NCBI GenBank assembly: GCA_002292895.1
Contig: DBCE01000179.1
Coordinates: forward strand, 17,272 to 29,092
Direction: 5' to 3'
Length of the DNA stretch: 11,821 bases
From: Phycisphaerales bacterium UBA966
GTDB lineage: Bacteria; Planctomycetota; Phycisphaerae; Phycisphaerales; SM1A02
Made by a program: the position numbers and the translations under genes. Position 1 is the stretch's first letter. Every line of letters starts with the position of its first letter. The notes below the pieces were generated by a model, which was not told where the DNA came from, made no database searches, and was given only the letters and a program-made list of their open reading frames with translations. This document shows, piece after piece, positions 6,376 to 11,821 of this stretch.

Positions 6376-7611
6376 CTAAGCTTGCCTCGATTCACCCTGT
6401 AACCGAGCAAGACCGCGCTGCGCTCCGAAATAGAGCGACGCTGCCATTGCGCAAGACCCCACCACACTGCCGCACAGCAGTCCACGCAGTCCGAAGGTAC
6501 TGCCTAGTGTTGACGCCGCAACCACAGTCGTACATAAGCCGATCGCATGAGATAAGAACACGCGTGATTCGATATGCAGATGGTTGAGCACGATCGACTC
6601 GAAGTCCGCCACCCCGCGCACAAGTGACGAGCCACATGCGAGTGCAACCACTGCGAACGGTGGCACCGTCGCTTCGATCCATGAGATCCCTAAAAAGCGG
6701 CGCGCCGCCTCGGTGGTCAGCGGCACAGCGATCATCACAAGCAGATATGCCGCTCGTTCGCGTCGAAACACCATGCGAACCACCCCATGTTCGCCAAGTC
6801 GTAGCCTGCGGTAAGCATCTAGGGCGATCCGGTTGAAGGAGCAGATCACAAGTATCTGGTACGCAGCGCCCGCAGTCATAACCGCACGGAAGTACTGAGC
6901 CAACTCCTCAACTCCTAGCACGCGGATCGCTACAAACCGGTCGGCCTGGAGGGCGAGTATCGCCACTAGGCCAATCGCGAAGTGACGATACGAGCGCGTG
7001 CACTGTGTCCGCAGTCCAATCCGTTCACCGCCCTGCCCTGAGAGCACCAAACATCGAATCTCGATGGCCGAGAGCAGGATCCACATACAGCCGACTGCTG
7101 TCCACCAGAACAGCACGGACTCGAGGGATAGTGCGTGACCCCGAATGATCGCAATGACTGACACCACTGCCAACACTACGACAGTTTTCGCAGCACTGCC
7201 AAACAGCAGTACGCGATGTCGGTCCGTAATCAGTACGATGCGGTAGCACTCCTGCGAAAGGTGTTCGACCACCGCAACCATCACTGCGAGCAGTGCCTCT
7301 TGATTCGTTACGCCTGCAAATTCCCTAAGTAGCACATACAGGAGTGGAATACCCAGAAGGTATCCGACTGAGATCAAACGCCCGTAGGAAATGATGGCTG
7401 CACCCGCGTCAACGTGCGAAAGCGCAGAGATCCGACGCTGCAAATCGACGTAGCGCTCCTGACCCACAAGGAAACTAAAAAAACCTACGAACAGCATCAC
7501 AGTCCCGAAGCGGGCCGCCTCGGCCGCGGGCATCAAGTAGATGCAAAGCAGAATCAGCATCGAACGCGCACCAAACTCCACCAACTTAATCGCCGCGACC
7601 GAACTCGTCAT
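6376..7611 (-). CDS. wzx: Wzx-like polysaccharide flippase (MOP/polysaccharide transport family membrane protein)
   Basis: A 411-residue, almost wholly hydrophobic protein with about ten to twelve predicted membrane helices joined by short arginine-rich loops (for example YRRLRLGEHG, MVFRRERAAY). This is the pattern of Wzx/polysaccharide transport proteins, which move undecaprenyl-linked repeat units across the inner membrane. The first helix begins near the N-terminus (IKLVEFGARSMLILL), and an early polar loop with QERYVDLQRR follows the second helix, as in many Wzx proteins. No enzymatic motif is present. The ATG at 7609-7611 is preferred over an in-frame TTG two codons upstream; neither has a strong Shine-Dalgarno sequence. 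It lies about 40 bases after the SDR gene and is probably the last gene of the leftward operon. Wzx sequences diverge quickly, so the assignment rests on topology, length and the Wzy-like partner in the window. Confidence 0.75.
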   Translation of the reverse strand: MTSSVAAIKLVEFGARSMLILLCIYLMPAAEAARFGTVMLFVGFFSFLVGQERYVDLQRRISALSHVDAGAAIISYGRLISVGYLLGIPLLYVLLREFAGVTNQEALLAVMVAVVEHLSQECYRIVLITDRHRVLLFGSAAKTVVVLAVVSVIAIIRGHALSLESVLFWWTAVGCMWILLSAIEIRCLVLSGQGGERIGLRTQCTRSYRHFAIGLVAILALQADRFVAIRVLGVEELAQYFRAVMTAGAAYQILVICSFNRIALDAYRRLRLGEHGVVRMVFRRERAAYLLVMIAVPLTTEAARRFLGISWIEATVPPFAVVALACGSSLVRGVADFESIVLNHLHIESRVFLSHAIGLCTTVVAASTLGSTFGLRGLLCGSVVGSCAMAASLYFGAQRGLARLQGESRQA

Positions 7612-7651
7612 AGGCAAGCCGCCACTTGAACGGCGTCCACACTACTAGGGC

Positions 7652-8476
7652 TTACCAGCACGTCCAGCCCCCATCCACCACGAGCGCTTGGCCAGTGACG
7701 TACGAGGACGCGTCGGAGAGCAAATAGACGGCGGCGGGCACCATCTCTTGCGCCGCGGCCATGCGACCTAGCGGGACGCGCGCAGAGTAGAGTTCTGAGA
7801 AGCGGTTGTTCTGACCGCTAGATACACCGCCAGGAACCAATGTATTGACGCGGATCCCGTGGCGCGCCCAGTGAGTCGCAAGCCATCGCGTTAGTCCGAT
7901 CACGGCGGACTTTGAAGCCGCGTAGGCAGCAGGGGTGTTAATCGGTCCACCGAGGTACTCAGAGCCCTCATAAATCCGATCATCGGGACCGACAAGGCCG
8001 TAGATCGATGCGGTTTGCAGAATTGCGCCCCCGCCGCCACGTTCCACCATATGCCTCCCGACTGACTGTGCCATCAGGAACATTCCGTCCACATTGACCG
8101 CCATCACCTTTCGCCATGTTTCTAATGAATACTCCTCAAATGGGGCGAAAAATGCGCGTACATCGTCCGTCTTGGTGGCAGCATTGTTGTGCAGCGCGTC
8201 GATGCGACCAAACTCCGTGAGTACTCCATCCACGCACGTGGCGACCGAGGCTGGGTCTGACACGTCACATGAAAAGCCGCGCGCACGACCTCCGAGATCT
8301 TTGGCAACGTGCTCTGCAGCCGTGGCATCTAAATCAATCACGGCGACCGATGCGCCTGCTTCCGCAAATCCGCGGCAAAAGTGCTTCCCAAGAATGCCCG
8401 CTCCGCCCGAGACCACAACAATACGACCTTCAAGGCTTGATGGCGACACGGCCTTCGGCTGTGCGGGGAGGAGCAT
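7652..8476 (-). CDS. Short-chain dehydrogenase/reductase, PtmA-like (surface sugar or flagellin modification type)
   Basis: A classical SDR of 274 residues, normal for the family. The NAD(P)-binding glycine motif is SGGAGILG at 23-30. An acidic residue ends the second strand (VIDLD, 46-50), which suggests NAD preference. CDVSD at 70-74, HNNAA at 96-100 and the structural Asn128 follow. The catalytic Ser157 (TASIYG) and the Y185-A-A-S-K189 pair are intact, and PGG at 215-217 and a C-terminal VDGGW complete the fold. The opening SLEGRIVVVSGGAGILGK and overall layout resemble PtmA, an SDR of legionaminic acid/flagellin modification clusters; the exact substrate is not determinable. The gene starts three bases after the aminotransferase stop, with AGGAA (minus strand, 8484-8488) seven bases before the ATG, so the two are tightly coupled. 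They may act in sequence: oxidation of a hydroxyl to a ketone, then transamination, or the reverse on an acyl precursor (inference). Confidence 0.9.
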   Translation of the reverse strand: MLLPAQPKAVSPSSLEGRIVVVSGGAGILGKHFCRGFAEAGASVAVIDLDATAAEHVAKDLGGRARGFSCDVSDPASVATCVDGVLTEFGRIDALHNNAATKTDDVRAFFAPFEEYSLETWRKVMAVNVDGMFLMAQSVGRHMVERGGGGAILQTASIYGLVGPDDRIYEGSEYLGGPINTPAAYAASKSAVIGLTRWLATHWARHGIRVNTLVPGGVSSGQNNRFSELYSARVPLGRMAAAQEMVPAAVYLLSDASSYVTGQALVVDGGWTCW

Positions 8477-8479
8477 AAA

Positions 8480-9871
8480 TCAGTTCCTCGCTCGAAAAAC
8501 GGGACGGATCGGGCTGCCCACCAAAAACTTCTCCCAACCAGATTCAAGTGCCTGTGAATAGACGTCTAAGGCAGCACTCAACGCGGATAAGGTTTGATCC
8601 AACTCTGATTCACCATGAGAATGCGACACGGCAATCCATGGCATCATCACGCCGTTGCGTAGAAGTTCTTGGACCAATAGAGTGCGGTAGGCAAGTGATG
8701 GCACGCCATCAGGACCACACGCCACCAAGTTAAGTGCGATCGGCGGGCCCTCCACACGTACAGCGTGCGCGACACCGCGCGCCTGCGCGACCTCCGTGAA
8801 ACCGCGCTGCAGTCGGCGACCGTAGTCCCAAAGGTGACCGACCACGTTCTTCTCGCGGTAGATTCGAACGGTTTCGATGAATGCGCCCAACCCCGTCATC
8901 TCTGCACCATGCGTCGTCGAAAGTAGGAAAGTGCGCTCCATCCCGGGGCGGTCGATCGCTCCGACCTCCATCACCTCACGCCGACCGCCAATCGCGGCCA
9001 CTGAAAATCCGTTCGCCATCGCCTTGCCGAATGTACTGAGGTCTGGGGTGACATCAAAGAGTGCCTGAGCGCCAGATAGGTGCCAGCGAAATCCGGTGAT
9101 CATCTCGTCTAGAATGAAAAGTGCCCCCTCAGCGCGGCACAAGTCCTGAACCTGACGCAAGAAATTGTTGGAAGAAGACGGACATGCGCCCGCGCAACTT
9201 CCAGACGCGAACAGCCGGTCGGCACAAGACGATGGGCATGGCACAAGCGCTGTCGCGGGCTCAAGCATTACCGCGGCAATGTCACCGGAATACTCTACGA
9301 AAAGTTGGCGAAGCGATGCAAGGTCGCCGTAGTCAAAGAGCAGAGTCGAGGCGTGGAATTCGGGAGGGATCCCACGTTTGACTGGGGTGGTGCCGATGAA
9401 CCAATCGTCAAAAGAAAAGAACGGCTGCTGGCGGGGGACACACACGTAACGACGCCCTGTAAATGCCCGCGCGATCTTTACTGCAGCGGTGGTGACATTG
9501 GACCCATTCTTCGCGAACTTCACCATCTCGACCGAGGGTACGAGCTCGATCAGCGTCTCAGCGGCCTCAAGCTCCGTGAGCGACGGCCGGGTGAGCCCAA
9601 CGCCCTTCTCCATCTCCTCAAACGCGGCGGCATTGACCCGATCATCGGCGTAGCCGAGTGTCACGGAACGGAGTGCCATACCGTAATCGAGGTACCGATT
9701 GCCTTCCGCGTCCCACACATACGCGCCCTTGCCGCGCGCAAGAGCTGGCGGCGCGATCGCGGGAAACTGGTCGTCGCCGCGTGAATAGGTGTGCGCACCA
9801 CCTGGAATCGCGCGGTGGAGCCGTGTACGGAGTGTGTCAGCCTTGATAATCGTCATCGTCATATCCGCCAT
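8480..9871 (-). CDS. Class III PLP-dependent aminotransferase (glutamate-1-semialdehyde aminomutase-like), with a cysteine-rich insertion
   Basis: A 463-residue fold-type I enzyme similar to glutamate-1-semialdehyde aminomutase. PGGAHTYSRG at 23-32 and FAKNGSNVTTAAVKIARA at 119-136 provide the cofactor-phosphate region. The PLP-ring aspartate is D255 (FILDEMITGFRW, 252-263). The Schiff-base lysine is K283 (TFGKAMANGFS), and LSTTHGAE follows at 317-324. The KNGS-VTTAAV and ITGFRWH variants, as I recall them, belong to homologues in surface-polysaccharide clusters rather than haem biosynthesis, so a sugar or sugar-acyl substrate is more likely than glutamate semialdehyde. An unusual segment at residues 206-235 carries four cysteines (212, 216, 226, 230; C-x3-C-x9-C-x3-C) where relatives I recall have only a short link. 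The gene overlaps the upstream acetyltransferase by 13 bases and is followed by the SDR after three bases. The ATG at 9869-9871 is used; ATG codons 4 and 6 are alternatives, and no start has a strong Shine-Dalgarno sequence. Confidence 0.88.
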   Translation of the reverse strand: MADMTMTIIKADTLRTRLHRAIPGGAHTYSRGDDQFPAIAPPALARGKGAYVWDAEGNRYLDYGMALRSVTLGYADDRVNAAAFEEMEKGVGLTRPSLTELEAAETLIELVPSVEMVKFAKNGSNVTTAAVKIARAFTGRRYVCVPRQQPFFSFDDWFIGTTPVKRGIPPEFHASTLLFDYGDLASLRQLFVEYSGDIAAVMLEPATALVPCPSSCADRLFASGSCAGACPSSSNNFLRQVQDLCRAEGALFILDEMITGFRWHLSGAQALFDVTPDLSTFGKAMANGFSVAAIGGRREVMEVGAIDRPGMERTFLLSTTHGAEMTGLGAFIETVRIYREKNVVGHLWDYGRRLQRGFTEVAQARGVAHAVRVEGPPIALNLVACGPDGVPSLAYRTLLVQELLRNGVMMPWIAVSHSHGESELDQTLSALSAALDVYSQALESGWEKFLVGSPIRPVFRARN

Positions 9872-10524
9872 ATCGAGTGGTCAGGCGCACGCGGCGTTAC
9901 GGAGCAGTCGCGCGGTGATCCAATATACAGCGAGCCCGCAGGTACTTCGCGATCTAACACCAGCGACTCGGTCGCAATGGTGCATCCATCGCCAACGCGC
10001 GAACGGCCAAGCACTGCACTGCCCGGGTGCATGGTGACACCTGCCCCAATTTCTGGATACGTATTGTGATTGCTGCCCACCCCGCAGCGCTGATAGACAA
10101 CGAAACGCTCTCCATAGCGGCCGCGACCGAGCACCGTACCGAGTGGGTGCACCAGAAGGAACACAGAAGGAAGCTCGACCTCGTAGAAAATATCGCAGCC
10201 ATGCAGTGCTTTATTAAGGATGAAGAGCTTCTTGCAGCCAGATACGGCGCCGCCCGTTAGGTGCAACTCTCGAGCAAGAAAGTAAAGCCACATGGCATAC
10301 TGGTCGCCGTGCAGATGGTCGAAGCAGGCCGTTGAACCATCGAAAAAGTACCGATTGTCAATGTGGGGAAAGCAGTGCTCAATGCGCACGATCGCACCAC
10401 GAGCGGCCACCAGCAGGTCGGCCGGATGAAGGTCATCCCCATCTGGGATAAGCGTATTCGCCTGCCGCGCCGCTAGCGCGCAGAGTTCGTCGGATGTGAG
10501 CGATAATCGGACCCGAGTACTCAA
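9859..10524 (-). CDS. Serine acetyltransferase-like hexapeptide-repeat acyltransferase
   Basis: A 221-residue protein ending in a left-handed parallel beta-helix. The hexapeptide repeats run from about residue 121 to 204 (FLLVHPLGTVLGR, VVYQRCGVGSN, IGAGVTMHPGSAVLGRSRVGDGCTI, PAGSLYIGSP). HPLGTVLGR at 126-134 matches the position of the catalytic His region of serine acetyltransferases, and the helical N-terminal part with LNKALHGCDIFYEVELP (103-119) also resembles CysE-like proteins. The setting, between hisF and an aminotransferase in a polysaccharide operon, argues for acetyl or other acyl transfer to an amino sugar or amino acid substituent rather than cysteine biosynthesis. The start is a TTG at 10522-10524, overlapping the hisF stop as TTGA. 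It is supported by a strong AGGGAGGA ribosome binding site 5 bases upstream. The 3' end overlaps the aminotransferase start by 13 bases. Confidence 0.85.
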   Translation of the reverse strand: MSTRVRLSLTSDELCALAARQANTLIPDGDDLHPADLLVAARGAIVRIEHCFPHIDNRYFFDGSTACFDHLHGDQYAMWLYFLARELHLTGGAVSGCKKLFILNKALHGCDIFYEVELPSVFLLVHPLGTVLGRGRYGERFVVYQRCGVGSNHNTYPEIGAGVTMHPGSAVLGRSRVGDGCTIATESLVLDREVPAGSLYIGSPRDCSVTPRAPDHSIWRI

Positions 10525-11297
10525 CTGTGTCCTCCCTGTTGCGACCGAACCGCAAACCCATTGCTCGCGAGGTACGTGCGCAGTTTGATTGGACTGTGGT
10601 CAGAGAAAAGGAACATGCTGCTTACGGTGATGGCAGATACGCCGCAGCGCAGCGCTTCCGCGCAGTCGTGCAGTGATCCAGCGCCGCTTGAAGCGATCAC
10701 GGGGACATCAAGAAGCGAGGCCGCCTCCGCCAAAAATTCTAGGTCGTAGCCACACATGCCGCCATCGCGGTCAATGGAGCACAGCACTATCTCTCCCGCG
10801 TGCAGATCTTGGACACGCAGCGCCCACTCGAGGGGATCCATGCCGGTCTCGTGTCGCCCGCATCCTGATACCACGCGGCGCTTGCCATTCGGGTCGATGC
10901 GGTAGTCGATTCCCACCACGACGCACTGGTCTCCGAAACGCGCCGCCGCCTCACGCACAAATGAAGGATCATCGACAGCCGCGGTGTTGATACTCACCTT
11001 ATCCGCACCACTACGGAGGAGCGATTCAATGTGCGCCAACGTCCGGACCCCGCCGCCAACCGTGAATGGCATAAATACCTCCTCAGAGACGCGCTCGATT
11101 ACCGAACCTGAAGCGGGCCGACACTCGGGCGTGGCGTCAATGTCGAGGAACATCAGTTCGTCAGTGCCATAGGCGTCGTAGACGCGCGCGGTTGAGACAG
11201 GATTCCCCGCTAGGCGCATGTTGCCATGAAAGCCGACTCCCTTAACGAGCCTACCCCCCGACACAAGGAACTTGGGAATGATCCGCTGCTTTAGCAC
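10521..11297 (-). CDS. hisF: HisF-like cyclase subunit paralogue of a lipopolysaccharide sugar amidotransferase
   Basis: A (beta/alpha)8-barrel protein of 258 residues closely following HisF, the synthase half of imidazole glycerol phosphate synthase, which receives ammonia from HisH. Recognisable blocks are RIIP at 5-8, FLDIDA at 50-55, FTVGGGVRT at 78-86, DKVSINTAAV at 99-108, VVGIDYR at 127-133, CSIDRDG at 173-179 and IASSGAG at 201-207. The catalytic Asp11 of true HisF is replaced by Leu11 (RIIPKFLVSGG instead of RIIACLDVKDG) and the first glycine-loop Asp is Gly, while the second catalytic Asp (here D131) remains. Loss of Asp11 fits the paralogues that serve sugar amidotransferases (the WbpG/PseA partners) rather than histidine biosynthesis. 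The start is taken at the GTG at 11295-11297, giving MLKQRIIP as in the family; a GTG at 11309 is possible. It overlaps hisH by 7 bases, so equimolar coupled synthesis is likely. Confidence 0.88.
   Translation of the reverse strand: MLKQRIIPKFLVSGGRLVKGVGFHGNMRLAGNPVSTARVYDAYGTDELMFLDIDATPECRPASGSVIERVSEEVFMPFTVGGGVRTLAHIESLLRSGADKVSINTAAVDDPSFVREAAARFGDQCVVVGIDYRIDPNGKRRVVSGCGRHETGMDPLEWALRVQDLHAGEIVLCSIDRDGGMCGYDLEFLAEAASLLDVPVIASSGAGSLHDCAEALRCGVSAITVSSMFLFSDHSPIKLRTYLASNGFAVRSQQGGHS
10530..10537 (-). promoter_or_regulatory. Strong ribosome binding site that decides the acetyltransferase TTG start
   Basis: On the minus strand AGGGAGGA ends 5 bases before a TTG codon (10522-10524). It lies inside the end of hisF and is the best Shine-Dalgarno sequence I saw in the window. 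No ATG or GTG nearby gives a better N-terminus, so TTG is taken as the true start, with initiation coupled to termination of hisF. Confidence 0.7.
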
Positions 11298-11821
11298 GCC
11301 GGGTCCCACCGTAGCCAGTTTGAAAGCAAGCGAATTCCGTTGTCTTGGCTCTTCTCGGGGTGAAACTGCGTGGCAACCACGCTGCCGACCCGCACCGCAG
11401 CAGTGAAAGTAATCCCATTGTTCGCGGTGCCGATGACTGCGGCGGAGCTGCGGCAGGCCATGTGATAACTGTGAACGAAATAGAAATTTGACTCAGTAGA
11501 CCGAATACCGCGGAACAGCCAGTCGCTCGAGTCGAAAATCACCGAATTCCAACCGACATGCGGCACCTTGATGCCGGTCACAGACGGAAGCCGAACCACT
11601 TCCGCGTCAATCCACCCCAAGCCATCATGGAAGCCGTGCTCCGTACTCGTGCGCGCCAATAACTGCATTCCTAGGCAGATTCCGAGTAGGGGCTTTCGCT
11701 CCCGCAGCACCTCCGCGGAAAGCGGTTCTGCGAGACCACTCTCGCGGAGCGCACGCGCCGCATCGCCGAATGCGCCAACTCCGGGCAGCACAATTCTGTC
11801 GGCACGGCGCAGGTCGGCGGG
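11291..11821 (-). CDS. hisH: HisH-like class I glutamine amidotransferase subunit, 5' end missing
   Basis: The C-terminal 176 residues of a HisH-type glutaminase; the frame is open to position 11821, so roughly 30 N-terminal residues lie outside. HisH hydrolyses glutamine and passes ammonia through the HisF barrel. Visible are IVLPGVGAFGD (from about 11795), the nucleophile elbow GICLGMQLL (Cys codon 11675-11677), VPHVGWNS, FYFVHSYH and FHPEKSQ. The last supplies the His and Glu of the Cys-His-Glu triad, so the enzyme should be active. A GTG at 11789-11791 could be mistaken for a start, but it codes the Val of the conserved IVLPGVG strand. The hisF gene follows with an overlap. Together with the altered HisF, this looks like the glutaminase of a lipopolysaccharide acetamidino-sugar system rather than histidine synthesis; the ATP-dependent sugar amidotransferase would be expected just beyond the right edge. 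Confidence 0.92.
   Translation of the reverse strand, partial: PADLRRADRIVLPGVGAFGDAARALRESGLAEPLSAEVLRERKPLLGICLGMQLLARTSTEHGFHDGLGWIDAEVVRLPSVTGIKVPHVGWNSVIFDSSDWLFRGIRSTESNFYFVHSYHMACRSSAAVIGTANNGITFTAAVRVGSVVATQFHPEKSQDNGIRLLSNWLRWDPAC

Noticed and set aside
9305..9784. 159-codon plus-strand open frame
   Set aside because: It is antisense to the aminotransferase, whose motifs are intact across this stretch.
11291..11791. GTG at 11791 as the true start of hisH
   Set aside because: It encodes the valine inside the conserved IVLPGVG strand, and the frame continues in homologous sequence to the window edge.
10521..11821. HisH/HisF as part of the histidine biosynthesis operon
   Set aside because: The catalytic Asp11 of HisF is missing and all neighbours are polysaccharide genes; no hisA, hisI or other his gene is adjacent.

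Overview
The window is part of a surface-polysaccharide (O-antigen or capsule type) biosynthesis locus from a GC-rich Gram-negative bacterium, most likely a proteobacterium. The evidence is a Wzy-like polymerase, a Wzx-like flippase, a KpsS/LipB-like capsule synthesis protein, a NeuB-family nonulosonate synthase, and the HisH/HisF-like pair typical of lipopolysaccharide sugar amidotransferases. I cannot name a genus from sequence alone. Both ends of the window cut through genes: the 3' part of neuB is missing at the left edge, and the 5' end of hisH is missing at the right edge.

Layout from the right edge, reading leftward along the minus strand: hisH-like, hisF-like, a serine-acetyltransferase-like left-handed beta-helix protein, a class III (glutamate-1-semialdehyde type) PLP aminotransferase, a PtmA-like short-chain dehydrogenase, and a Wzx-like flippase. 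The first five are separated by overlaps or gaps of a few bases, and the flippase follows after about 40 bases, so this looks like one operon. Downstream are about 1.1 kb with no convincing gene but with small inverted repeats and frames that look like gene decay (5248-6375). Then comes a minus-strand gene for an exported protein with Sel1-type repeats (3865-5247).

Between 1995 and about 3847 lies a short plus-strand island: a capsule-synthesis-like gene and, overlapping its end, a clear pseudogene of an NAD-dependent sugar epimerase. The pseudogene reads in one frame but carries three in-frame stops and has apparently lost more than 100 codons. At the left, divergent from the island, are a Wzy-like polymerase and neuB, only 2 bases apart.

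How the genes may work together (inference): the NeuB homologue points to a sialic/legionaminic-type nonulosonic acid. The SDR, aminotransferase and acyltransferase would modify a sugar or its acyl substituent. HisH/HisF would supply ammonia to a sugar amidotransferase, which should lie just outside the right edge, to make an acetamidino group. Wzx would flip the lipid-linked repeat unit and Wzy would polymerise it. No CMP-sugar synthetase, UDP-sugar hydrolysing epimerase or ordinary glycosyltransferase is visible, so the pathway must continue beyond the window.

The points most worth a second look are a four-cysteine insertion in the aminotransferase, loss of the HisF catalytic aspartate, the decayed epimerase, the unexplained 1.1 kb spacer and the orphan exported Sel1-repeat protein. 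I found no convincing evidence of a wholly new system.
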